Of a stretch of 64,000 nt of DNA, positions 35,572-47,658 are shown one piece after another. This stretch comes from Phaeotremella fagi. Taxonomy: Eukaryota; Basidiomycota; Tremellomycetes; Tremellales; Phaeotremellaceae. The DNA is taken from assembly GCA_001599715.1 (NCBI GenBank), contig BCHU01000012.1, forward strand, positions 806,001 through 870,000, read 5' to 3'. The stretch's first letter is position 1, and the number at the start of each line of letters is the position of its first letter. The translations under genes were made by a program, and so were the position numbers. The notes beneath the pieces are model-generated. The model saw nothing but the letters and a program-made list of their open reading frames with translations. It did not search any database and was not told the DNA's origin.

Positions 35572-36051
35572 GTTGTTGATAGTATGGTGTTAATGTTGGT
35601 TGAAGTTATACCTCGAAGACTTGACTTCCCACGGTGTGATCCACTAAACACGTGGTTTGCACAGACTAAGTTTCGAATTTTGGTGCTGAGTTGAATTGAG
35701 TTGAATATATACCATAATCAACTTGAAAGGACACATTAACGACAATATTAATCAGTTGCAGCAGTAACAGCAACACCAGCAACACCACCAGTATCACTAC
35801 CATAGCATATCCAACTTCTCCCACCGTCACCAAACCTTGTTACGAAAAGATCTCCTCGCGTCAAAATTTCCTTACCCACTGAAGGTAACCAAAATCATCT
35901 TCACGAAACATCTCATAATCTAGAATACACCAACATCCGACTCACGGGTCATTGAACCAAAGCTTTTCTTGATTTGAAGCCTGAACCTCTACACCCATGT
36001 AAGCTCCGTTCGACCATTACCCAGTCCGTGACTAACCCTCCTAGACCCACC
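35572..36051. promoter_or_regulatory. Divergent upstream region of the WD40 and Cid1-type genes
   Basis: A CAGCAACACCAGCAACACCACCAG run lies at about 35766. A likely 5' UTR intron of the Cid1-type gene runs from GTAAGC (about 36000) to CCTCCTAG, because the coding frame does not continue upstream of that acceptor. Confidence 0.4.
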
Positions 36052-38345
36052 ATGCATCCTGGAGTTCTACACCGTAGATTCCTGAACGACCTCTCGACGT
36101 CCCTCTTCTCCTTCGTCTTACCCCTTTTACCCACCAGCGAAGAACTCTCCATCAAGGAAGAGTAAGTAAACTCAAGTCCATCACTAACCCCAGGGTTCGA
36201 CAACTTATCGAAAAATTGATCAAAACCATCGAACCCAGTTCGAGACTGCTCAGTTTTGGAAGTAGCTGCAACAGTTTTGGGTTAAGGAATTCAGGTGGGT
36301 GTGATCAAGTTCTTAACTGATTCTAGACATGGATTTGGTCGTTTTGATCGATGACAGTGAAGCGAATTTAGAACCTTCGCTGTTTGTTCAGATGATTGGA
36401 GATTTGTTAGAGAGAGTAGGTCACACATTGAACTCGCTAACACCAGGAAACGAACTTTGATGTAAGCAAACGTCACCCCTCCGCTAACCCCAGGTCAAAC
36501 CCCTCCCTAAAGCTCGTATCCCAATCATCAAACTCAACCTGGCGGCGTCGCCTGGACTCCCCTTTGGTAAGTTGCTCAATGTCCACTCTGACCCCAGGTA
36601 TCGCTTGTGACATTGGGATCGAGAATCGACTGGCGATAGAGAACACCAGGTTGCTGTTGACGTACGCGACCATTGACCCGGCAAGAGTTAGAACTTTGGT
36701 TTTGTTCCGTAAGTGGGGCGTCAAACATGGCTAACCTTTAGTAAAAGTATGGGCTAAAAGACGGAGAATCAATTCACCCTACCGAGGGACTCTGTCGTCG
36801 TGTAAGCGCCCTCTGATAAGTTACAACCCAACCAACACTGATACACTGACGCAGACGGCATCACCCTCATGGTCCTCTACTACCTCGTTCACGTCAAGCA
36901 ACCCCCAGTCCTACCCAACCTCCAACGTATCGCTCCAGTCCGCCCAATGTCAGAAGAGGACATGATGCTGGAAGGCAAAAACGTCTACTTTTTCGACGAC
37001 ACGGAGATGCTGAGACAAGAATGGAGTTCTGCAAATTTCGAAGGTGTCGGGGAGTTGTACGTTAGCACTTAGGAGATTATACTCATAAACCCAGGTTGAT
37101 CGACTTTTTCCGCTACTTTTCACACGATTTCCAGTTCAACAATTCGGTCTTGTCCATCAGGGCTGGGTGTCTGACTAAAGAAAGCAAAGGGTGGATGAAT
37201 GATGTAAGTGGGAGCTGATTCACCGCTGACGCCAGATCGATGTCGGTGGATTGAACGAAACGGCAAGAGACAGAAACAGACTTTGCATAGAGGTAGGCCA
37301 TGAACGTAACCCGCTGACCCCAGGATCCATTCGAAATCACCTACAACGTCGCCAGGACAGTCACCAAAGATGGGCTATATACCGTAAGTCGACATACGAC
37401 CCCACTGACCCCAGATCCGTGGCGAATTCATGAGAGCAACAAGAGTAAGCCCACACAAGACCCCACTGACACCAGATCCTTACCCAACGCCCCGATCGTG
37501 CCGTTCTCGCTCTAGCAGAACTATGTCGAGAACGTGAGGACGAACTCCACCGCGCCCCCCGTTCAGCTTCCCCAGCACCTCGTGCCCTTTCAGTCACCAG
37601 AAGTCCGTTCACCACCCCAGCCAACAACGGATGGCGATCTCAATCCCAAACCCCCTTCGATCGACTCGCTACCGACACCCCTCGCAGACCTAGACGCGAC
37701 AACACTGACGACTACAGTGCTCAAGACCTTTGGCTCGCCAGTCAAGGAACTAATCTCGGTGGTGTAACCTCTCTCGGTTTTTCAGATACTCGTGGTCGTG
37801 ACATGTCGACAAGGGGCGAGAACTTGTCTCAACCTGGTTACTCGGTGAGACGTACCGCGGCGTCGTTCGACAATCCCTCGGGAACTGGGAGCGGTTCAAT
37901 CTCAGCCCCACTGTCGCCGTCGTTGCTCTACGCTCAGATTGAGTTGGGCAAGGGGCCCTCTGCCAGTGGTCTAACCAATTGGTCAAACTACGATCCACGT
38001 CAACACGCTTCCGTAGGGATGCCAGTGGATAGAGTTGGAACTGGTTTCACGAGGGGTCAAAGATCCACCTCGAGACAACCTCAACCAACTACACCTATAA
38101 CAGTTCCAGCATCGTCGGACAGTATCATCCCAACGTTCGCTCCGTTCTCACCACCGACGTTATCGGCGTCGCTGATCCAAGGGAGGTTAGGGGTCGAGGC
38201 GGATTCAAATTATATCTCACCTAGTACACTACTGTCGCCGAATCTTGATCATCCTGAATTACCTGAGGGGGAGGTTGATAGTTTGACTTCTAGTTTTGGG
38301 GGGTTGGGGGTTGGCGCTGGCGCTGGCGTTGGGAAGAAGAGGTAG
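36052..38345 (+). CDS. Cid1-family terminal nucleotidyltransferase (non-canonical poly(A)/poly(U) polymerase)
   Basis: Adds uridines or adenines to RNA 3' ends in RNA decay or surveillance. The nucleotidyltransferase core has FGSSCNSFGLRNSDMDLVVLI, giving the GS motif and the first two catalytic aspartates. The third aspartate is in FGIACDIGIENRLAIENTRLL. The PAP-associated part has NSPYRGTLSSYGITLMVLYYLVH and, later, LLIDFFRYFSHDFQF plus the family's nucleotide-site segment around DVGGLNE and FEITYNVARTVT. The tail of about 280 residues is S/T/P-rich. Twelve introns give a 1887-nt CDS, 628 residues. They start at 36162, 36295, 36416, 36462, 36567, 36709, 36802, 37057, 37204, 37293, 37384 and 37445. 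Nine are 31 or 32 nt long (see findings). ATG context is CCCACCATGC. Confidence 0.9.
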
Positions 38346-38470
38346 GGGGCATGGTTAGAAGGGGTGGGTCGGAGTATCTTGATAGTTATATGCATAGTTG
38401 GTAGTTGACGTTCCAGTTTGGAGGGGGGTTTTGAGATGTGTCGAAGGGATCTGGTCAAAAATCATTTAGT

Positions 38471-38552
38471 CTAATGCCACAATTCTCCGTGTGGAACCCT
38501 TAAGTAACGACCGTAGTTTTTATAAAAATCATACGGAGAATTGCGGCATTAG
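38471..38552. repeat. Inverted repeat with 20-base arms and a 42-base loop
   Basis: Left arm 38471-38490 (CTAATGCCACAATTCTCCGT) and right arm 38533-38552 (ACGGAGAATTGCGGCATTAG) are reverse complements apart from one mismatch. AGTC flanks both sides in direct orientation. It could be a folded 3' RNA element or a tiny MITE-like insertion. It lies 125 bases after the Cid1-type stop codon. Confidence 0.75.
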
Positions 38553-38861
38553 TCTTTTTTGGTGCCACCAGCCTAAAGTATTCCAGACAGCGCTACTCTC
38601 AACTCTCAACTCTTTCTTTGCCTTCAATTCCATGTCCATTCCTCAGCGTAAACATCTCATAAGGAAAAGAAAGTAGAAAATGATTCATCAAGACATATTC
38701 AGTTCATTCAATCAATACCAAACAAAACTCCACTCTAAACGCTTCAATCTCGTAGCATCTAGGACTTCACCTCACCACTGGGTCAGATAGCGTATTAATA
38801 CATCCCTTCGATACAACAATACAACGATACAAGAATGAACCATCTCACACTCTGAAATCAT

Positions 38862-39354
38862 CTAACTATTCTCCATAGCCCGCTGCCTCCGAAGCCACAA
38901 CTCCTGTTTCGTCGATAACACCTCCACATTTTCCTCTAACCACAGATAGTCAGTAAAACGAGTACCAACAAGGTCAACATACGACATTCGTAATCCCCAT
39001 CAATCCTAGAAATCTTCAAAGAAACCATAGCAGTCTTTGTCAGAGTTCAAGCCTCGCCTCCAAATCGAGAACTACTGCTGAAATCGTAAAAAGCGAAAAG
39101 TTTCAGTTCAAGACCAACTGACGACGTAGATGATGATGATAGTCGTAGCGATTTGTCCATTATGTATCTTCTATCTCTAGATCAGCGGTGGTTGTGATCT
39201 TACGGAGCTGGGTGATTTGTTTCAATGTTGAGAACGAGGTTAAAGTTTCGGTGATTAGCCGCTTTACTGCTTTCTCTTCGAATTCGAATTTGTCGTTTAA
39301 GAGGGTGAAGATGGTCTGGTTTGCTGAATTGAATTTTTCTTCGATGGATGACAT
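38862..39354 (-). CDS. Small multi-exon orphan, coiled-coil type
   Basis: Exon 1 (from 39354) encodes a 60-residue charged helix starting MSSIEEKFNSANQTIFTLL. The last exon ends QENVEVLSTKQELWLRRQRAMENS before a TAG at 38862-38864. A well-formed intron (GTATGT, CTGAC, TTAG) lies just upstream of that exon and gives a consistent frame with SLKISRIDGDYEC. The link between exon 1 and this part is unresolved because the frames do not meet with simple GT-AG choices. A short helix-rich protein with a small C-terminal domain could be a kinetochore or tethering subunit, but I cannot name it. Confidence 0.4.
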
Positions 39355-39643
39355 GTTGGAAGGATTGATTCAGGAATTAGAGGGATAGATGGACTTGTTG
39401 TTTAGATGGATGGAGATGATCAAGTCCCGAAATGATTGTGATCAATGACGGCTAAACGTTAAAGGAAGTCCATGGACGGTGATTTAATGGTTCTACCTCA
39501 TCTCTCTCTATAATTGATATTCTATTGGGAAGTTTCATTGATCAGAATTAACGATGCATAATCGAGTAGTGAAGGATACAACAGTGTACAAAAAGGTATA
39601 AGATGCAATGGATATATATGTACTTCACTTTTTTGGATCACGA

Positions 39644-42600
39644 TTACGAAAAGAAATAAGCCGAATCTCTAATCCTGTTGACATCGAATTCACCCCTTGG
39701 AGGTGTCTCCGGTAAGACATCAGAGAATTTGACGAATCTCTGACCACTAATCTTTTCACCCACAAGTTTACTACTGCTAACGTTGATGGAACCTAGATCA
39801 GCGTCTGTGAGTTCAGAGTTGACCGAAGCGAGTTCTACATCTTCTATCGTGGGTTCGTCAATGTCTTCCAGTTCGCTATCGACTTTTTCAGATTTAGCTT
39901 GAAGTTTAGCTTTCCTTGCGGCAGCGGCGTCTGAAATGTTTTGAGCGTTTTGGACTGGGATCCTGTGATCAGAGTAACGTTCGAGGAACTGGAGTCAGTG
40001 CAATCTCAATTGTCGACCTACCTCTTTGCGTAACTCCCCGGTGATATCCTGGCTATGGATGTGCACGAAGCAATCGCGTAGTATCGAAGCCATTGGTTTC
40101 ACCGTAGCAGCGTGGGTCCAATACGAATCGTGAACAGAAGCAAAAGTCACGTCGGCGTCCTGGAGTCAGTTCCAATCACCACTCCACTTACTGAACACTT
40201 GGCCGCGGTCAACAACATATGAGTGGCGTCGAGGGAGTGGATAAAGTTTGGAGGGAACGCTGTAGCCTGTTTGTGAGGTGCTACTTCCGTTGGAGCGTTG
40301 GGATCTGAAATGTAAACCGTTTGCAACGCCGTCATGACTTGTTTTTTAACAGCTTTACGATAAGGTTGTACCACTGGAAGGCCAAGGGGTGTAGTCCATA
40401 CCACCGAAGTCATGAGTTCTTTGGTGACTCGGGCACGTTTCGATTTTGACATTGTTTTGACGACCTCTTGGACACGTTCTGGTGGGATGGACCTGCAGAT
40501 GAGTCGAGCGGAGAGAGTCAACCAGTCTTGGATAGCACGAGCGCCTCGGAATAGATCCCCGATACAGGAGAGCACCTGGGGTTAGTTGGGTCTATACAAC
40601 ACTTACGATCTTCGCGACGTATGCAGAGACGTGGTAGACGTGCTCTGGTGCCAAACCACCACGAGCGACGAGTTGTTTAGCGATTTGATCCCTGGCACCG
40701 ACAAAGGTGACACCTGGAATTAGCTTGGATCATATTCAGACCCACCATACACCGTCGTCATGACGGTTTGTTTAACAACCTTACGTCCCAGGGGTGTGTC
40801 TATCAGCAACGCCAAAGGGACGTTAGCCAGTTTATCCGCTTCAATAACCTTGTTGACCAAATCCGCAACTCCTGTATAGATATCCGCTGGTCTGTCACCG
40901 TTCTCCAAATTCACCGCTTTCGCACCGAGAGGGTCTCCACCTAACGCAGCGTAATGTTGCATACCGTTACAGGTACCATCTTGATGAATAGGAAGTGACG
41001 ATTCGAACGCACTGGGGTCGTCTGACCTCAACGCCGCAGCCAGTTCGTGGCAAGCAGCCAGACACTGCCACGGGTCTTCAGCTTTGAGCCACCATCTAGC
41101 CCCAGTGAGGGGGTTATCAGCGGAATCGAAAATCTCCTGTTCATGATCCTTTGCAAACCTAGCCCTCTCTTCGAAACTGGCCTTGTCGAAACCGTAGACG
41201 TTTGCCAAATGAATCTGTAACCAACGTAAACCATCTTGGCCTAGCGCCTTTTTCGTTCCAAACGTCAACAACCCTCTACACAGGTCATCACCGACAGGAC
41301 TCAGATGGGGTGGTATCGGATAAGCCCTCCCTCTGAAATCCATGTTATGAGGGATGTAAAAAGTGTCGTGGAGGTATGACCTAGCGATTTCGAGATTGTA
41401 GTTTATTTTACACCTTTCAGAGTGGTCTTTACGTTGTTGAAGTGTGACCGCTTTGACTTTCTCGACATAGACGGAACGAAGGTGTGGATCGTTTTCGTTG
41501 ACATCAGGTCTCTCGGGCATGTCGTAGACGGCGTTTTCCTCGGAAGCTGGAATGTCTGCCAAAGCTATACCAGAGTTCCAAGCTTCGAGTACGGTGTCAA
41601 AGACTTTTCGATTGATAGCCCAAGGGGTTGAAGACAGGACGTCCAAGCCGTGGAACACTGGTTCGAGGTGTTTGGTATCGGACGCTGCTTTGACGTAACT
41701 GAGTTGTTCGGCGGAATCCTTGAATCGCATAATGTTCACTACTATTAGTCAAGTCTAAACTTTACCTACCGTTGTGCATCAAGTAACCACCGTTGTCGTA
41801 CGAAGTCCACTTCTTTGGCGGCACCAACATGGGCAAGTGTTTTGGATGGATCACCAGTCCAACTTGATCCTTCCCTAGGCGTTTAGCAACCACAGGGTTG
41901 AGTCTGATGACTCCAAGTTTACGTCCTCGTACATATTCGTAGCCGTGAGTGAACGCAGGTTGAAGTTCGGATCTGGTGTCAGCGGTGTAAATCAGTTTAC
42001 CCACATTGTTCTATCCGCAACGGTAGTGTACCTCTTGACCTTGGCGACTGACAACAGGGCGTCTACTAGATACCCCCCTAGGGCCGTTTGAATCATTGCT
42101 GACCAACCAGGAGTCCAAATAGCCTTCAACTCGTCGTCGATGTCAGATTTACCCAAATCTCCCCACACCTGACTGACGTTACGTCGACTAGGTTTCTGAG
42201 TCTGAGGGTCGAGAGTTTTGAGCCAAACTTTGGATTCTGACCCAACCACACTTCTGATCGTTTCCGCACGATATTCCGTTTCGATAGCTTTACCCACGGC
42301 CAAAATCCCCCTCAACGTCTTCATTCCATCCACTATCCCACCTGACCCAGTCATTCTCATGACCTCCAGAATCGTAACTAGAGCCAATCGCTCCACCGGC
42401 AGCAGCGTAAGGTAGAGGTAGAGATAACCCTCTTTCAAACTTGAGGTCGAGGTCCACGATGGCGCAACGCTGACATGGTTCTCCACCTTCCCCTGAGCCT
42501 GGCGCATTCTGGTGATATCCTCGGATAGCTTCTTGGTGAGTAAACCCAACCATTCGTGCATCCAAACTTGGAGTTGGCCACGACGTAGAACCAAATCGTC

Positions 42601-43622
42601 AACGATGGATTGGTCTTGGAGCATTTTCGCAGTTCGATCAAGTTCAGCTTTGGCAGCGACGTAAGAAGCGTTTTCGATGGCGATCTGTCGATTGATAGGG
42701 AGGGATGTTGAAGAGATGTGGGATAGAGTTTCGCGAAGGTTGGTTATGGCGAATCTGGTTTGAGCGATTTCCTCAACGGTCTGGGGTCAGCGGGAACGTC
42801 AGGAAGCTTACCTCTAGGATTGGCTGGACTTCTGGAACTGGTTCCCGTTCAACAGTCTTCACCCGCACCCCCTGAAGCTCCTTCACCTGGTCATGGAGAG
42901 AGGTCAATGAATGGGTCGTAGCGAGTTGTGCCAATTGCTCCAGAGCCAAAGGTAGATCCGACTCCTTGACCGTGGCGACCAAATCTGACAGCTTGAAGCT
43001 GGGGAAAAAAGGGATCATCGGGTCCAACGGTGATTCAGAACTGTCATCAGCGATGCCAACGGACAACCTACCTTAACAAACCGGTCAAGAACCCCTGATA
43101 AACTTTCAGCCCATTTTTACCCTCCCCCTCGCCCCATCTCGAGACCAACGTCTCAGCCCTCTTTCTCCAGGTCTCATACGCTGGTTCACCTTCTTTACCC
43201 AAACTAGCTACCCCGTTTATAACCCTTCCCCAAACGTCACCGTCAGCTGCTGCTGCTGTGGAGGTGGAAGAGTTGCCGATATACTGGAGAAAGATCTGAT
43301 AGGCTCTGGGTATAAATTCTGGTCTTCTGAGACATATCGATATGAGTGAGAGTTGATCCAATATCCCCGTTGTCGGGTACAAGGTTGATTGGAGAGCTGA
43401 TCGATCTGGTGTGTCGACTGGGAGTGGGGAGGGGATAAGGATAGTCGGTGTTTGACGTTGGGAGGGGGAGTACTGGAATTGGAAGGGTGGATCGGGGTCG
43501 TGGTCGGGTTCAGCGACAGCTACTGCTGGTTTGAAGAGTGGAGATGAGTTTGCAAAAGGTCGTGTGCGTGTGAGTGGTTGGCGAAGTAGTGTTCGGGCGG
43601 GTGCTCTTGCACGAGAGAGCAT
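39644..43622 (-). CDS. RPO41: Mitochondrial DNA-directed RNA polymerase
   Basis: Single-subunit T7-type polymerase that transcribes the mitochondrial genome. It starts MLSRARAPARTLLRQPLTRTRPFANSS, an arginine-rich leader without acids. The long N-terminal extension and PPR-like part are followed by YIPHNMDFRGRAYPIPPHLSP. Motif A with the first catalytic Asp is HQDGTCNGMQHYAALGGD. Motif B is RKVVKQTVMTTVYG. The region before motif C is FPPNFIHSLDATHMLLTA, and motif C is FASVHDSYWTHAATV with the second catalytic Asp. The tail ends SAYFFS at TAA (39644-39646). An in-frame ATG at 43796 exists upstream but would spoil the leader. Several introns are 31-32 nt with CTGACCCCAG ends. The catalytic residues are intact and the length is about 1,250 residues. 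Confidence 0.95.
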
Positions 43623-44168
43623 CGTGGGGTAGATCCTTAATTCCCTATATGTTTTGGGTAGTAGTAGTAGACAGTTAAGTGAAAGTCCTGGATATTCTTG
43701 TATAGATCTAGTTGATATGATTCTACAATTGAATGTATTATCTCGTATTAGAATGGAGTTTGAAAAGTTGAGGCTTGATTTAGAGTAGTACCACAATATT
43801 TTCAGAAAATCAAAACCGGATCACGTGATGTCAAGTGGCAACAAGTTAAATTAAATGAGGCTGTTTGTCTTCCATCTTTTCTCCTTGTCATTTCACATTC
43901 TGAAACTGCGATGGGGCTATGGATGGATAGCATACACTCACTGTCAACACAAATACTTCTATTAATCCAAGAAATGAACATACTTCGACCGATTATGCGC
44001 GAAAGATTCATTCTCAAGCAGAACTACTCGTGAAGAGCGGATCAATCCCGCTGACGGCGATAGTCGGGACAGAAACTGTATGGTCTTTCGTTGTATAAAT
44101 CAAGTAAACAATTAGAGGCAAGGACGCTCAAAATAAAGCACCATTACACAAGAGAAATCAAGGACAAC
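43623..44168. promoter_or_regulatory. Divergent promoter between RPO41 and the aconitase gene
   Basis: 545 bases. It includes GCGG-ATCAATC-CCGC (44037-44051), a CGG-N7-CCG inverted pair 119 bases before the aconitase ATG. See the shared-motif finding. Confidence 0.45.
44038..44050. promoter_or_regulatory. Candidate Zn2Cys6 site CGG-N7-CCG before the aconitase gene
   Basis: CGG ATCAATC CCG. Inverted CGG/CCG triplets with fixed spacing are the usual target of Zn2Cys6 dimers, and such a regulator is encoded in this cluster. The same spacing occurs at 54919-54931. Confidence 0.35.
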
Positions 44169-47111
44169 ATGTCACTTACAAGATCTCATACCTTACCTAC
44201 AACTTTCCTCAAAAGCTTCCCGTCAAATCAAATATGGTCGATTCTCGCGAAACAGACCAGAAACATGGCTACGATCAAGGAGACCCCTTACATGAAGACT
44301 GTACCTATGAGTCCCCTAGAACCTGATAATTTCGTCAATTATGACAAACTAGAGACTAATCTTGAAATCGTTCGATCGAGGTAAGCAGTATCTTCTGTAT
44401 ATCGGATCATGTTGAAGGCGGTCATAGATTGAGACGAGCTCTAACTCTCGGGGAAAAGCTACTTTACAGTCACCTCGACGATCCAGAGGAGAGTGGATTA
44501 GAACGAGGTAGCTCGTATCTCAACGTTCGTCCCGATGTGAGTTCACGTTCTGTTTGTTTCTGCTATGTCCTTCTAGGCAAAGGAGCATATTCCTTACCCT
44601 TCCGATCTTCTTACAAAATTTCTCTAAATATTTCGATTTGTCAAGCTGACAGAGCCAGAGAGTCGCATGTCAAGATGCTACGGGTCAAGTAAGTGTTTCA
44701 CACTAAACATTCGCATACTGAAACATGTAGATGGCACTCCTTCAATTCATGTCTTCTGGGCTCAGCCGAACATGTGTGCCAACTACTGTACACTGTGATC
44801 ATCTGATCGAAGCACAACTTGGCGCCAAAGAAGATCTCTCTAGATCATTGGGCATCAATAAGGAGGTTAACGAATTTCTCGCCAGTTGCTGCAAAAAGTA
44901 TGGCATCGGCTTTTGGAAGCCCGGAAGTGGCATCATGTAAGAATCTGAGTCCAAACCCCGTTAACAAGCGCAGCCATCAAATCATCCTTGAGAGATATGC
45001 TGTACCTGGCTTGCTGCTTATTGGCACAGATTCTCACACCCCAAATGCTGGAGGTTTAGGAATGCTCGCTGTAGGTGTCGGAGGAGCTGATGCTGTGGAT
45101 GTAATGGCAGGATTGCCATGGGAAATTAAAGCTCCCAACTACATCGGAGTCCATCTTCATGGAAAGCTTAGTGGTTGGGCAACGCCAAAAGGTACGACTG
45201 ACAATGTTTTCCCTGTTGATGAAGCAATTAGATGTGATTTTGAAGATCGCAGGTCTACTCACGGTCAAAGGGGGAACAGGATCTATTGTCGAATATTTCG
45301 GCGAAGGTGTTCAGACGTTGTCATGTACAGGAATGGCGACAATGTGCAACATGGGCGCTGAACTTGGAGCAACGACCTCCCTGTTTCCATTCACTGAAAG
45401 CATGGGTCGCTACCTGACAGCAACAAATAGGGAAGCTATCTCAGATAATGCTGGAAAGTTCCGTTATAATTTGGTTGCCGATGAAGGCTGTGAATATGAT
45501 AGGATCATCGACATTGATCTGTCTGCTGTTGAACCTTACATCAATGGACCCTTCACCCCAGACTTAGCCACTCCAATTTCAAGCTTCGCTTCAGAAGTTG
45601 CAAAAAATTCTTGGCCGAGCGAAATGAAAGTTGGGCTTGTGGGATCGTGCACTAATTCTTCATACGAAGATCTATCTCGAGCTGCTGGCATCGCAAGGGC
45701 TGCCACACGGAGAGGTATAAAAACTGTCTCTCAGCTCAAAATAACACCGGGATCTGAACAAATTCGAGCAACGATCGAAAGAGACGGAATCATTCAAGAC
45801 TTTAAAGCTGTTGGCGGGGAAATTCTCGCGAATGCCTGCGGTCCGTGTACTGGCCAATGGGATCGTCACGACACCAAGAGCGGAGAAGCGAATTCCAGTA
45901 AGTCTTTCTTCAAATTGATGCACACTTAAATGCCAGTTATTTCCTCCTACAACCGAAACTTTACCGGTCGTAACGACGGTAATTCATCGACACATGCTTT
46001 CGTTGCATCGCCCGAGGTAAGGACAAGCATGATGGATACTATCGAGCTGATGAATGGCAGATTGTGATGGCACTCTCACTAGCTGGAGATTTGAGTTTCA
46101 ACCCGCTGACTGATGAACTCAAGGACGTTAATGGCAAACCCTGGAAAATACCCGTACCTCGGGGAGACGATCTTCCTTCCAAAGGTTACTTGAATGGTGA
46201 AGATACGTATCAGACCCCTCTATCAGTGGAGGATGCCGCTACAGTAACGGTAGCAATTAAACCGGACTCTGATCGTTTGCAGCTACTTGAACCTTTCCTA
46301 GCCTGGGATGGGAGGAACGTTGAAAATGCCCCAATACTAATCAAGACTCGAGGCAAGTGTACGACCGACCACATCTCTGCCGCTGGACCTTGGCTCAAAT
46401 ATAGAGGGCATCTGAAAAACATCTCTCGTGAGTAACATAACAAGATAGCCGACTTCTTAGTAAAGATTACCACAGAGAACTGTCTCATTGGAGCAACTAA
46501 CGCCGAGAATGGTGATATGAATCAAGTCATCTCGCAGATGACAGGCATTGCTGGTACTGTTCCGAAGGTAGCAGCGTAAGTCCCGAGCGCTGTTTAAAAT
46601 TGACATCTGCAGTGAATATAGGGATGCAGGTCTACCTTGGGTGGTTATCGGTGATGAGAATTACGGAGAGGGATCATCTCGGGAACACGCTGCCCTCGAA
46701 CCTCGTTATCTTGGTTGTAAAGCCATCATTAGCAGATCATTTGCAAGGATCCATGAGACTAATCTCAAAAAACAGGGGTAAGCTTCAGTGTGGTAGTGTA
46801 TCCTGACAGCGTTTCTCTCCGTAGCATTCTCCCATTGTGTTTCCAAAATCCTGAAGACTACGACAAAATAAGTGGCCAGGATAGAATCTCTATCCTCGGC
46901 CTCGACGTATTTAAGCCTGGCGATGTTCTCAATGGCATCGCCACTAAACCGGATGGAAGAGTTGTCCAATTTCCACTCACTACATCTATGAATGAAACCC
47001 AATGGTCCTGGTTCAAGGCTGGCAGTGGTGAGTGAAGTCTTAGTTAAGCAAGACACTATTGCTTATCGTTTTACAGCTCTGAATGTTCTATCGGCTACTA
47101 GAACTGGATAG
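44169..47111 (+). CDS. ACO2: Aconitase, mitochondrial, second (Aco2-like) form
   Basis: 4Fe-4S hydro-lyase that interconverts citrate, cis-aconitate and isocitrate. In the methylcitrate pathway an aconitase hydrates 2-methyl-cis-aconitate. The start [17 protein letters not shown] is a plausible mitochondrial leader, with no acidic residue in the first 40. Landmarks are [91 protein letters not shown] (first cluster Cys), [12 protein letters not shown] (other two), [41 protein letters not shown] and [23 protein letters not shown]. About ten exons. A longer in-frame start (44091) would weaken the leader. It is not homoaconitase (too close to aconitase throughout) and is likely specialised by its position in the cluster. 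Confidence 0.92.
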
Positions 47112-47658
47112 ATCTTGTACAAAGTGTTGAAAGTTGGCTGATGCAGCAGTAAATCTTGGTCCAGGACGTTTTGTAGTTTGGTAAATGATGCCGGATCATC
47201 GGATTCACATTGTCCAATGCAAGTCGAAACTTGTCGTCAGGCTCACAAATTCCCTTTTCTGCAGTATCTGTGTGCATCAACATGTTTGGCAGCTTTGCCT
47301 TTCAGAGAGCAAGGAGCCTTTCATTTCGAATGCTGGACATACAGATTAAATTACATTGGTACCTTCCAGATCAAAGGTCAAAATCGTTCCAGAACCCCGG
47401 TCGGCGTATTTACTCGTTCCTCACAGTATTTAGTTTCAAATCGTTACAAAACTTCAGTGCTAGTGGATTGAGGTGACCGATGTGATTTATATTGCACGTG
47501 ACGCTAGATCGGGAATACTCGGTTAAAATAATGAAAACAACGCTCAAAGCTAGTCTAGCGATTAGGGAAATCCACCTCAACATCTCAGTGAGGTTATAAA
47601 GCTAACTCTGAAGTCATTTCATGTTACAGATGAAGTTCCCTTCAATTCTCAACAGACA
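47112..47658. promoter_or_regulatory. Upstream region of the Zn2Cys6 regulator
   Basis: About 550 bases without a believable gene. CGG-GAATACT-CGG (about 47510) is a direct CGG pair with a 7-base spacer that could serve autoregulation; this is only suggestive. Confidence 0.3.

Noticed and set aside
44169..47111. Homoaconitase (Lys4)
   Set aside because: All signature regions follow aconitase. A role in the lysine pathway was considered because homocitrate synthase is in the window, but that gene lies 19 kb away.
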